Shown: one piece after another, positions 53,399 through 63,739 of the stretch | Layout: the number at the start of each line of letters is the position of its first letter | Position numbering within the stretch: position 1 is the first letter of the stretch | Assembly (NCBI GenBank): GCA_030710605.1 | Contig: CP092874.1 | Span: 38,663,063-38,727,062 of the forward strand | DNA from: Cordylochernes scorpioides | Taxonomy: Eukaryota; Arthropoda; Arachnida; Pseudoscorpiones; Chernetidae | Length of the DNA stretch: 64,000 nt | Direction: 5' to 3' | Position numbers and translations under genes: made by a program | The notes under the pieces: generated by a model | What the model was told of the DNA's origin: nothing | The model's database searches: none | The model's input: only the letters and a program-made list of their open reading frames with translations

Positions 53399-53870
53399 TG
53401 TTACGTCGTACCCAGACGCTATTCGTGTACTTTGTCTACTCAGGATGCCACAAAGATACACACGTAAATTCGAAGGGATTGCAGTTAAAGTTAGCACTTT
53501 ATTATTTCTCACTAACAAAAGGAATTAAATAAGTGGGATTTGCCTTCAACTCCCTGTTAGAAGTATCCTTGGCGCCGTGGATGTCCTCTTGTGGAACCTC
53601 CTGTTCCACACTATTCAAGTCCAGCCTTGACTTACACCGGCTTGTGTGGCCGCTCCAATGTCAGGCTCTCCTGGCACCCTATCGCAGGATCATCCACACG
53701 CCCGGAGGCAAGTCGCCACGTTTTCTCCTTGCCGCTGATGTCAGCCGACTCTGTTCTCCCCCAAACAGAAATGCCTTTAAGCGCCTGCCACATGGCAACG
53801 GGGGCCGCTAGAGTCCTCCCCTCTTTTCCCAACTTTACTTTGGTCTCTTGGCCTTGTCATCCACGTTACA
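53399..53870 (-). repeat. 3' LTR (minus sense)
   Basis: 472 bp, TGTTACGTCGTACCC to CCACGTTACA; both ends share TGTTACG/CGTTACA inverse termini. Confidence 0.65.
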
Positions 53871-53916
53871 CTGCCCCCTTTCCAATCCTTTTCCTCCCGA
53901 AAAGGACTGATTTCAC

Positions 53917-54447
53917 CTATGGCGCTGATCGCGACCTTTTGATCTCTCTGACGTCTTTGGCCACATGAGGGTCGTCAGTCTCCCGGAAGCGTAGCGGCAG
54001 GATTAGCGTCAACCCTTGTTTGCAGAACCACATCCCAACTCTGGCTTTCTTCTCATTCTCGCGACGGGGCTGTAGATGGTCCATCTTTACAGTAGATGTT
54101 TCCAACTGATCCACACTGTCCTTATCGTAGCTATCCAGCTCGTAATTGCTTTTGATAATCTCACAGGGATTTATTCCTCTAGACCTGGACTTCATGTCGA
54201 TTCTGCAATGAGCTGTGAACTCTTCAAACTTGTTGGAAATGTCGGTCCCCGTGATAGTCTTAACGTCGGTAGAACTTTTTGTAGGAGGTGGCTGTTTGAT
54301 CTGCACCTTGTCGGGCGAAGAAATTAAGATGATGGGTAAACATTCTTGGCACATATTTTCAGCTATTATGGCAGACGACGGCGTTAACACATTGCGCGCG
54401 ACTTCAGCGTCACAGACATTGTCGTCGGACTTCCACAGAGCGTCCAA
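53917..54447 (-). CDS. hypothetical LTR-element protein segment
   Basis: 176 codons, hydrophilic, with Cys pairs (ENMCQECLP), a PPPTKSS linker and basic C-terminal REIKRSRSAP. Sits directly upstream of the 3' LTR, where a Gypsy-type element would have the integrase tail or a third ORF. I recognise no family. Confidence 0.35.
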   Translation of the reverse strand: MDALWKSDDNVCDAEVARNVLTPSSAIIAENMCQECLPIILISSPDKVQIKQPPPTKSSTDVKTITGTDISNKFEEFTAHCRIDMKSRSRGINPCEIIKSNYELDSYDKDSVDQLETSTVKMDHLQPRRENEKKARVGMWFCKQGLTLILPLRFRETDDPHVAKDVREIKRSRSAP

Positions 54448-54545
54448 TGCTCTATCCCGTTCAGTCGGGTCGCCGGCTTCAACTTCGGGGAGCTTCGACC
54501 ATCTAACCTTGACGTACTTCCATGGAGCACCCAGATCCGTCCCGC

Positions 54546-55007
54546 CTAGTTGGATCGCCGCTGTGGTCCCTGACAGTCTGTCACCGTTGCATGGGTTGGA
54601 ATTCCTGGTGTCTCACCTGGAGGGAATTCTCCTTTTGTCCGCTTGATTTGGTTCAAAAGACTCGTACCACAGTCATTGTCGGAAGCGATCCGCTCGTTCT
54701 TCTCCGCTACACAACCAGTCTGGATAATTTCCTGCTGTCGACACTCTTCGGACTTCTGAATCACAGGAGAATCTTCTAGCGTAGATTCTGGCAGTCCACT
54801 TACGACGTCTCCCGACGTGATTGTCTTTGTTTTGATGGTCTTGCCGGGATCTTCATCACCTGGACTCGTCTTTTGTCCCCTCAGACCTTGAGTACGTTGG
54901 TTATTAGTTGCTGTGATTGTTTCTGAAAAGCTATTAGGAGGTGAGGGCCGAAGATTGACAAAAAAGCTAACTCGCCGCTGCTTATTGAGGTGCCTGATTT
55001 CAAGCAA
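54546..55007 (-). CDS. hypothetical LTR-element protein segment
   Basis: 153 codons, Ser/Thr/Glu-rich, low complexity, continuing the element upstream of 53917-54447 after a frame break. The first residues run across the junction with the LINE relic, so the true start is unknown. Confidence 0.3.
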   Translation of the reverse strand: MLEIRHLNKQRRVSFFVNLRPSPPNSFSETITATNNQRTQGLRGQKTSPGDEDPGKTIKTKTITSGDVVSGLPESTLEDSPVIQKSEECRQQEIIQTGCVAEKNERIASDNDCGTSLLNQIKRTKGEFPPGETPGIPTHATVTDCQGPQRRSN

Positions 55008-55960
55008 AGAATTCTGCGTTTAGGAACGCTTTCAGACTCAGTGACAAAAAAAATCATAAATAAAGATTACCCTACAACTATTGGAGACCAAAGGATATTG
55101 CTAATTAGAAAGCGAAAAGAACTCATGAGTAAGAGAACTGTTTTAGAACTAAGAGATAACAGGCTAATTGTCCGTGGCATAAGCTACTCTGTTTTAAATG
55201 GCCGCGTTGTCAGCTCCAACGGGGATGCATTATAGAAAACTTCGGATAGCATTCATACTGTACCACCGTCCAACCTAATTTTCCATAGTTAAAATATCTT
55301 TTTAAGGATGAATTTTTGCGACAACCTAGACAAGAACTATCACATAATTACTCATTTTTAAAAACGAATAAAAGTCGTCAATCTGCGCTTGTAGCTTAGC
55401 ATAAACATTCTATTTATCAAAATAAAATGTTACATCACTATAAGGAACAATCCTCATAGAATAATCTCTTGGAATATAGGTGGACTCTGTAGAATTATTA
55501 TTTTATTGATGATAATTCACTCACGGTAATAAATGGCGGATCTATCAGTGATAAATATGGACACTTTACTTTTATTTTTTAACTCAAGGATCCTCAGTTA
55601 TAGATCTTTCTATTGTTTCGCCTTCACTACTTGAGGTGATTGTTGATCTTACTATTGAATGCATGCCTTATTTAGATCATCTACCACTTTTCCCAAAATT
55701 TAATGGTCTAAACAATATAAAGGCAAAAGATGATACAAAGATTCGTTCTGATGGCATCTGACAAGGCTACATCTTACAAAGGCAGCTTGAGGGATTCAAC
55801 TAATTTACTAGTGGAAGACTCCACAATTGACTCGCAGGTCGAAATGCTTACAAGTGAAGTCCAAGCAGCAATGTCAAGGGCGGGGATAATGACTAGGAAA
55901 AGTTCTTAAATAGATAAGAGAAGTCTCAGAGCTGCTACCAAATAATTTCCACAAGAGCTA
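54990..55960 (+). pseudogene. decayed LINE: ORF1 end and endonuclease traces
   Basis: An 81-residue open stretch (54990-55235; RILLIRKRKELMSKRTVLELRDNRLIVRG) looks like the end of a LINE ORF1-type protein. Downstream, broken frames give RIISWNIGGL (55450-55480) and PYLDHLPLFPKF (55665-55700), recalling the first and last motifs of an AP endonuclease. The RT is absent. Family unassigned. Confidence 0.45.
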
Positions 55961-56440
55961 ACACGGTATAATATTTATTCTTCCCTTGCCTCAATTTCTT
56001 TTATATTTCGCTTTCTATGAATGAAAATACTGTAAAAAAAGCTACATATCAAATTCTTATAACCTTCATTGGTCAGCCTAGGAGTATTTTTATTAGAACG
56101 AAAAATCTTAGTGCATGTATCATATGTAAATTCCAGTGTTTTTTTTTTAAATTTATTTTGCATCTTTTTTCCCCCCTCGGATATACCCTTTCGAATCTGT
56201 TTATGAGCCCAATTGTCTTAATTAGGTTTTCTGGTATATGAATCTCATTTTCTCTCTCAATATTGATTGTAATCAGCTTTTACTGTTTATCTTCATTTGC
56301 AGAGAATCCGTGGTAAATCCATGTATAGTAACTTTCTTTGCCTCCAATTTGCCCAGATTAATCTATTGGCTTGATTGTCTTTATATAATTTTCCCTGTAT
56401 ATAAATATCATGTTTATCATTAATAAAATAAGTCCTAATC
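55961..56440. other. no gene seen
   Basis: AT-rich sequence, no recurrent segment of the macrosatellite recognised and no coding signature. Confidence 0.4.
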
Positions 56441-56444
56441 CAAA

Positions 56445-56605
56445 TAATTTATTAGTGTGTGACGTTTCGGCAACAACATTGTCACTATCATCCGACAAAA
56501 GAATGAATAACCGACGAAATAAACGTCATTTATTCTTTTGTCTGATGATTGTGACAATGTTGTTGCCGAAACGTCACGCACTAATAAATTATTTGGTTTA
56601 GGTCT
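56445..56605. mobile_element. hairpin with two facing hammerhead-like motifs
   Basis: Inverted arms AATTTATTAGTGTG...ACGTTTCGGCAACAACATTGTCAC and inverse, centre near 56515. The arms carry CTGATGA/GAAACGTC-type motifs on opposite strands. Confidence 0.65.
56535..56580 (+). ncRNA. hammerhead-like motif (GAAACGTC type)
   Basis: CTGATGA at 56542-56548, then TTGT, a GACAA-TGTTG-TTGCC hairpin (one mismatch), then GAAACGTC (56568-56575) with a self-complementary ACGT as stem III and C17. Stem I is only about 3 bp. The counterpart on the minus strand (about 56455-56500) has CGGATGA. Confidence 0.5.
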
Positions 56606-57878
56606 TATTTTCTTTTATTATAATCTATAATCCAAATTGTGCTTTATCATGTTATCATTAAGTTCTATTACTGTTTTACTGCATGTATCCTATATTTCTG
56701 CTTGGAGAATTTGTATAAGACTAAAAAGTCTTAATAAAGCTTTTGTTGTTTAGTTTATCTACTGTAACTGTGAGTGCTGAGACATTTGCTTTGGAATCGT
56801 CGACCAACATGCTCGATTGATGGCTCTTTCTCTTCCTGAGGTAATATCCGAGAAAAAAAACTTTCAAAAATGTTTTTTTTTTTTTTTTTTTAGAGCCAGA
56901 TCATCATATGAAATGGAACGACATCTCCCAAATGGCACTCTTATTTCTTCTGACACTACTTTAATTAAGAAAAGAGGCATTTCCTGATTGTGCAACTGAG
57001 AGTTGCTGATGGCTTGCGCCATCTATCGGAATGAATAAAAACTAATTGTTGATTTTTAATTATTCTAGAATTGGCCAAATAACGTTTTTGATTAATCAAG
57101 AAAAGCTAACCACGTAGGCGTTTCGGGTTGTTGGTCCTCGTCTAGATGGCGCAAGCCATCATCAACTTTCAGTTGCACGATCAGGAAATGCCTTTTTTTC
57201 TTAATTTAACTACCTGATCTAAGTACAAATTCACTTTTGTATTATTTTCACACTACTTTAATTGTTATTATGATATTTTGAAAATTCAAGGGCTTTTATT
57301 TTAAACACTTTCAGAACAACTTACCTTTTATTATTTATTTATTTTTTGTTGTTGTCCCCTCTTTTATAGTTTTCTATGGAATTTCAGCCATTTTCAAATT
57401 TTTGTGAACCATTCTCTTTCAAAAGTAAATGAAGTAAATAAACAATACATTATTTATTTTTATATATATATAAGTAAAAAATAATTTAAATGAATTATAA
57501 GTAAAATATATAATTAAAATGAGTCAAAATATTATTTTAAATAGAAAGAAGATTGAATTTCTTGGTTAGGTCGATTCGAAAGTTATCGGAATGCAACAGG
57601 CTTCAATTCTAAAGAAAAAAATGAGCAAATAAACATGCAAATTTTATTTATGAGGTGATGAAGCAGATGTCATATTTCTATCATATGGACTCGCAAGTTT
57701 GGATACTTTAAAAGATAATGTAGTCAATTAATCGTTTTTCTATAATTAAAGTATAAAACATATATTCCACACACTTCAAAATAAAATAGATAATCTTTGC
57801 TTTTCCTCGCTTAAAATAAAAACCCTTCACAAAACTAAGTCTTACATTACAACTTATAAAAATACCATTAAAAAAAGG
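56606..57878. repeat. worn macrosatellite filler with inverted-arm relic
   Basis: Recognisable segments: CATTTGCTTTGG...TCGACCAACATG (56783-56810) and ATCATATGAAATGG. About 56966-57206 is a relic of the 8.1-kb inverted-arm family (GGCATTTCCTGATYGTGCAACT arms). Inside it, a minus-strand CTAGACGAGG...CCCGAAACGCC is a broken hammerhead core. No gene. Confidence 0.55.
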
Positions 57879-57950
57879 TACAGTGACCAGGATTCGAAAA
57901 TGGATTATTGCGGCCACAACGCAATGTCCTAACCACTAGACGATCACGGC
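57879..57950 (-). pseudogene. decayed tRNA-His
   Basis: T-arm and variable region altered (GATTCGAAAATGGATT on the plus strand) and acceptor base changed (ACAGTG). Anticodon region intact. Confidence 0.8.
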
Positions 57951-58232
57951 AGGTGACAACTGGATACTTACAGGGCTACTTGAGGTCTCGGGAGGTAGGG
58001 CGACATTGCAGTAATCTTCCTATTTCCAACCTTCACTATGCCCATTGTAAGTCAATTGTTTCCTGTGTGTACTCAAGGAAATAAACATTGCGCGAGAAAA
58101 AATATATTTGAAATCTGTTTAGAAGTGCAATATTTTTCTGTAAACTATAAGAACCATGTAAAAATAGCCCTTCTGTATCACGTGACCATATTATTTCTCT
58201 CAAGTAACCCTGTAAGTGTCCAGGTGTCACCT
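57951..58232. repeat. tRNA-His cassette spacer
   Basis: Arms as in the type cassette; E-box at 58179-58184; close to 16701-16978. Confidence 0.65.
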
Positions 58233-58304
58233 GCCGTGATTGTATAGTGGTTAGGACATTGCGTTGTGGTCGCAATAACCCAGGTTCGAAACCTGTTCAT
58301 GGCA
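58233..58304 (+). pseudogene. decayed tRNA-His
   Basis: ATTGTATAG for ATCGTCTAG, GTGGTC in the loop/stem, T-arm GAAACCTGTTCATGG. Followed by a T-run. Confidence 0.75.
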
Positions 58305-58745
58305 CTTTTTTATAATTATGAATTTTAATTTTGTTTTGGGGAAAGATTAAACCTTGAGAAGTACACATGTCAACATTCTATAGTATAACCGCAAGTGTGT
58401 TTAACAATTAATTCTTCTTCTTGTTGTTTTGTTATTTGTGTGTGTGTGTTTGTTTGTTCACTGATTTAAATATGTTCTACTCTTTTGTCCATTGCTGAGT
58501 TGATAGTTTCGTTATTATTTCTAATATTGAAAGAGACGAACCGTTTCAATATTTTTAATGTGGAATCTCCTTATACCTATCATTAAAAAAATAAACTTTT
58601 TATTCTGCTTGATTTTTCATTGTTGATAAAATTATTGCAATTTTTATGTTTTGATTGAAAATTTTTCCAAAATATTAAAAATATTAACACAAATCAATAA
58701 CGCGCCATCAAAATGCCTAAAATGAAAGTCTTTAAGCATGAATGT

Positions 58746-58993
58746 TTATCAAAATTCAAAACTATTTTAAAGGCGTAAGATTCTTTTTGATATTAAACAA
58801 TTTCTACTGCCTTTACTGCAATGGAAACATTAATGAGAGGGCCTGGCTCATCAGTGGTGAACCCTCTCAGCGGTTTCGCCAGTTTAAAATACCATACCGC
58901 TGTTATATATTTTTCCATTGCAGTAAGGGCAGTAGAAATGGTTTAATATCAAAAATAATCTTACGCCTTTAAAATAGTTTTGAATTTTGATAA
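58746..58993. mobile_element. 248-bp MITE-like hairpin
   Basis: Arms TTATCAAAATTCAAAACTAT...GGCGTAAGA and exact inverse at the right end. Inside, GAGAGGG (58835-58841), CCCTCTC (58862-58868), CTGGC (58843-58847) and GCCAG (58878-58882) form the structured module. Confidence 0.75.
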
Positions 58994-59962
58994 CAGATGG
59001 CGCGCTAGTGCATCAAATTATGAATGTTTCTAATAAAAGAAACATTCGTGCTTAAATACTTCCATTTTATATTTGAAAAATCACCAAATTTTTAATTAAT
59101 TAACTTATAACCTAATCCATTTTTGCATATGTATTTTGCACACGTTTTTGCATATGTATATTAAACCGTCATATTTGCATAAATTTGTAACATGTATTTG
59201 AAGAGATTTCAATTATCTAAAAATTAAAAGGAAACAAAACAATTTAAAGGCAATATTTAATGGATTTTGTGGAGGGATTCAAAACACGTCCACGCACAAT
59301 GCACAGCCAATTTTAGATATTTTATTAACTATGATTGATATTTTATTATTTTGAGTGTATAACTGTTAGAGAATCATATATTATAAAATGAGATTAAAAT
59401 CAAATATGAACGTTCAAAAATATTTTTATATATCCCAAAATATAAAGATAAAAGCATTGACCGTCTCCGCAAACTAGCGGACTAGGGTTGGTGGTGATAA
59501 AGCTACAGCACCAGTTTGTCACCTTTCCAAGTCTGCTAGTTTGCATAGATGGTCAATAGATGGAAAATATTTTGATGTTTGCTCATTGATATTTTCTTTT
59601 GTCTATTTCTTAGTTGATAACTTCATTATTGTTTCTAATGTTGGAAGAGGCCGAAGGATGTTATATTTCTAACGTGGAATCTTTTTTCATATAAGAAAAG
59701 AAACTCTCCTTCTTCTGCATTACTATTCATTGTTGATATAATTCATGCATGTTTATGTTTTGATTGAAACATTTCTTTAAACTATTTTTAAAATTAACAC
59801 AAAACAATAACGCGCCATCTATATGCATAAAATGAAAATATTTAAGCACGAATGTTTCTTTAATTAGAAATATTTGATGTGTGCTTAAATCCTTACTTTT
59901 TATAGTAAAAATGACCAAATTTTAAATTATATACCTTATAACCTAGTCCATTTAATTGAATA

Positions 59963-60105
59963 ACACTGATAGACAAAACTTAAGGAAGTTGTACCTTATA
60001 GCATATATATATCGGGAGACAGAAAATATCTCTCAGAGTTATTTTCTGAATCCCGATATATATATGCTATAAGGTACAACTTCCATAAGTTTTGTCTATC
60101 AGTGT
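59963..60105. mobile_element. 143-bp Tc1-like MITE
   Basis: Near-perfect inverted repeats starting ACACTGATAGACAAAACTTA at TA-containing target (GAATA/TAATT); absent from the parallel site near 2570-2690. The long terminal palindrome suggests a Tc1/mariner-superfamily origin. Confidence 0.6.
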
Positions 60106-60974
60106 AATTAGTCACACGTTTTTTCATATCTATATAGAAGCATCATATGTACATAAATATGTGACAGCCAAATATTTCAAGAAATCTCAAATATCCCAAA
60201 ATTAAAAGGAAACAAAACCAATTTAAAGTCAATATTTACAGGATTTTGTTGAGGGAGTGATGGAAATAAAACACACCTACTCAATATGCCCACCTTTAGA
60301 TATTTTTAAACCATGATTGCATTTTTTTATGTTGAGTTGATAACTGTTAAAACTTATATATTATCTTTTAAAAATAGAGAAAAAATCAAATATGAATGTT
60401 TGAAAATATTTATTTATATCCCAAAAATAAAAAATAAAGGCGATGACCGACTCCGCAAACTTGCGAACTAGGGTTAGTGGTGACAAAGCTACAATACCAG
60501 TGTGTCACAGATCCTAGTTCGCTATTTTTTGTAGATGGTCAATAAATGAAATTTAGTTGAAGGTTAATTTTAATGTGAGAGAGATGAAATTTTTTGATGA
60601 ACCCTCCAAGTGGTGTCGCCAATATAACCTATCATGTTTATATGTATGGTGTCCGTTTCATTCACCCAATTCTTTAATACAACACTCTCTTAACAAGTGA
60701 CTGTTTTCCACAGAGTGTCTATTTTTTCTGTATATTATTGACCAATTTTAATCTAAATTGATCATTTTATTTGTTTAAAGTGACCGTTTCGAATATAGAT
60801 TGTCTCTCTTCAGGGATATTCAACATTATAGTTTGAATATATAAATTAGTCACTATGATATCGCTGAAACTTGGTTGATCGCATCTTCGCTTTTCCTCTC
60901 TTAAAATAAAATCTATCAAAAAAAAAAATTAAGTCTCCCAACATGAAAACTATTTCTAAAGAAAATAAAAAAAG

Positions 60975-61046
60975 TGTCGTGACCAGGATTCGAAACTGGG
61001 TTATTGCGGCCACAAGGCAATGTCCTAACCACTAGACTATCACGGC
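60975..61046 (-). pseudogene. decayed tRNA-His
   Basis: Changes in acceptor, T-stem (GAAACTGGG), anticodon stem (CAAGGCAA) and D-arm (GACTATC). Sister of 3526-3597. Confidence 0.75.
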
Positions 61047-61349
61047 AGATGACAACTGGACACTTACATGGCTATTTGAGGCAGGAAAAAAGGCCACGTG
61101 AGGTAGAGCGACATTGTAGCAACCTTCTTATATCTAACCTTCAATATGTTCATTTTAAGTAAATTGTTTCCCGTGCTTACTCTCACAGAAATAAATATTT
61201 CGAGACAAAAAAAAGAAATATTTAAAATATGTTCAAAAGTGCAATATTTTTTCTGTAAACTTTAAGAAAGCGATGTAAAAATGGCCATTCTGTATCACGT
61301 GAGCGTTTTCTTACCCTCAAGTAGCCCTGTAAGTGTCCAGTTGTCACCC
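61047..61349. repeat. tRNA-His cassette spacer
   Basis: Parallel to 3598-3898, including GTATCACGTGAGCG. Confidence 0.65.
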
Positions 61350-61421
61350 GCCGTGATCGTCTAGTGGTTAGGACATTGCGTTGTGGCCGCAATAACCCAG
61401 GTTCGAATCCTGGTCACGGCA
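61350..61421 (+). tRNA. tRNA-His(GTG), consensus copy
   Basis: Exact consensus; sister of 3899-3970. Confidence 0.9.
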
Positions 61422-61830
61422 CCTTTTCAAAATTTGGAATATATTTTTTCATTTATGATGAAATAAATACCTTTGGGAAAATATATAATGTCAATATATA
61501 GTACAGTATAACCGCAAATGTCAAAATAAATAATGTATTGTCACGTTTGTGAATTCTATAATTAAGTATTTCTTTTTTTTTTCAATGATTTTTGTATATT
61601 AATTTAAAATGTCATTTTTGTTATCATCATCAAATACATTGTAATTTTTTATAACAAACGATAATAAGGAACGGCAACAATGTAATTTGCATCTTCATTT
61701 TTAAAAAACAACAACAAATAAATTACCATTGTAAAAATATATTTCAACATTTAACACAAAAACTTTACATTAAATTTGGTGCAGCTATGACAGGATACCA
61801 TACAAAAGGCTACGACGCAGGAAAGGTAAA

Positions 61831-62283
61831 ATGGCGGCAGGCGTAAACAAATTCGAAAAATTCAGCGGTGAGAAAGGTTCAATTCTTCCTGAATCCTGGC
61901 TTAACCTTTGTGAATTGGAAACTATCAAGCTAGATGAAAAAAAAAGTGAAAGAATCAATATTTAAATTTATTAATCATTAAAAGATGCTTTAGAATGATT
62001 CGGTGATGAGATATTAGGGAGTTTATCTATTAAAAAATGGGATACTGTAAAGTCTAAATTAATCCAGCGTTTCGGTTACAAAGTTGAAAACCCTATAGTA
62101 GCAGCATCTAAAAGAAGACTTAGAAAAGAAGAAACAGTCGAAAATTATTATAGAGAGAAAAATAGACTTTTGAATCAAACAAGTCTCAATAATTTAGAAA
62201 AATTACAAATGCTTACAGATGGATTATCATTAGAATGGAAGAATCATTTTGTGGCAGCCCAGTCTAAAGATCCATCACATTGA
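61831..62283 (+). pseudogene. Gypsy gag remnant, copy 2
   Basis: ATG 61831 then MAAGVNKFEKFSG; stops near 61970 and 61998 (TGA in the ALE* position) and frame changes. More decayed than 4381-4960. Confidence 0.65.
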
Positions 62284-62519
62284 ATGCAAATAGCCATGGA
62301 GATTGAAAATAATAATAGTCGTATGAACCAACAGAGAAACAAAAACAAAGTTTTTAACATGTCTACATCTACAACCTCAAAATTTGCCCATATTGGTGCC
62401 CAATTTGTAAAAAAAAAAAAAAAAAAGATTGCAACTCAAACATTGGATAAATAACTAAGTATTTTGATCCAAATTATAAAGTACACCAGCAGAGACATCA
62501 ACCAACTGCTGATTCATTT

Positions 62520-62931
62520 TGCATATCAAATATCACCAATCCATATAAATTTGTTAATGTTGAAGTTTCACTTAATGATATGCTCATTTAATCTTTTATT
62601 GATACTGGCTTCACTATTTCATTAATCAGTTAGTCACTTTAAAACAACTTAATTTAAATTTGAATAAAAATGATATAATTAAAATTAAACAGGTGAACAG
62701 TTATACTTATACCTAAGGTTCGGTGAAAGTAACTTAGAAATCCATTCTAAAATAATCAAGTTTAAACTTCAAGTAGTTAAAAACCTTAGTTATCCATTGC
62801 TTATTGGACTTGGCATAGCAGGAAAAATTGGATTAATAATTGATACAAAAGACAAAGCTGTGTATCTAAAAGAAAATGAATGCTTTTCCATACCTGCTGA
62901 AACTCACCTCCCATCTGAACAACAAAAATAA
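62520..62931 (+). pseudogene. Gypsy protease remnant, copy 2
   Basis: LLIDTGFTIS-like region near 62590-62620, then PLLIGLGIAGKIGLIID (62800-62850). No palindrome insert. Confidence 0.65.
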
Positions 62932-62939
62932 CTCAAGTT

Positions 62940-63736
62940 GAAGAAATGTTTCTTTGAAAAACAATAAATAAGACATTTAGGACATATCATAGGACACAAC
63001 AAGATTAAACCTGACCCTGAAAAAATAAAGGCAATAAATGAATTTCCTCAGCCTAATACAGTGAAACAAGTAAGGAGATTTTTGAGTTTAGTAAGTTACT
63101 ACAAGAAATATATTCCTAAGTTTAGTAAAATTGCGGATCTTTTAACAAGCCTGACAAGAAAAAATAAGTTATTCAAATGGACAAGTGAAGTTGACAAATC
63201 ATTTCAGAAACTAAAGTTCCATTTATCTACAAACTCAGTTCTAACTACATATGATCCTTCATTGTCATGTAAGCTTTACACAGATGCATCTAAACTAGGA
63301 ATTGGTTCTACTTTAGTTCAAATTGTAAGTGATAATCAAGAACATGTAATTTCCTATTATTCAAGAAAACTTCTTCCGCAACAACAGAACTATTCTGCAT
63401 TTGAGTTGGATTGCTTTGCATTCAGTGGAATACTTTGAAGTTTTTCTTGAGAACAACACATTTGAAGTTATTACAGATCATTCAGCTCTAGAATTGCTCT
63501 TCAATATAAAGAAACCAAAAGTGAAATTTCTAAGATGGTTTGTAGAACTGTCAACTAAGTCAATGCAATTAGTTCATAGATCAGGATCAAAACAAACGCA
63601 TGTCGATGCATTGTCAAGATCACCAGTCTCATTTCACATATCAATCCCCAATCTTAGACTACACCAACAAAATGCGGATCTCAGCTTTGTAAATATTTCT
63701 CATATTCATCAAGATCTTATTATGGTGAAAACATAA
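62940..63736 (+). pseudogene. Gypsy RT-thumb / RNase H remnant, copy 2
   Basis: As 5540-6343, but an 8-bp deletion near 63417 shifts the frame in RNase H, splitting it into 63061-63438 and 63401-63736. Confidence 0.8.
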
Positions 63737-63739
63737 TGA

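Larger units (their letters stand above)
53399..55000 (-). mobile_element. LTR retrotransposon fragment, 3' end, minus strand
   Basis: One LTR (53399-53870) is bounded by TG...CA and, in the minus sense, preceded by the polypurine tract GGAAAGGGGGCAG (complement of 53871-53883). So this is the 3' LTR of a minus-strand element. The other LTR is absent; the internal region stops near 55000 against a LINE relic. GC-rich compared with neighbours. No pol domain is recognised. Confidence 0.65.
58305..60974. repeat. macrosatellite filler, full unit with two hairpin elements
   Basis: About 2.67 kb. Contains hairpins at 58746-58993 and 59963-60105, and the CTAGCGGACTAGGG / CTGCTAGTTTGC hairpin near 59475-59560. 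From about 59560 it parallels 2040 onward. No gene. Confidence 0.65.

Noticed and set aside
54076-54779. Plus-strand frames of 83-143 codons in the unidentified LTR element
   Set aside because: Opposite to the strand indicated by the polypurine tract and LTR; likely shadows in GC-rich sequence.
56017-56601. Short Phe/Ile-rich plus frames resembling membrane proteins
   Set aside because: AT-rich chance frames; two overlap the inverted-arm hairpin or its edge.
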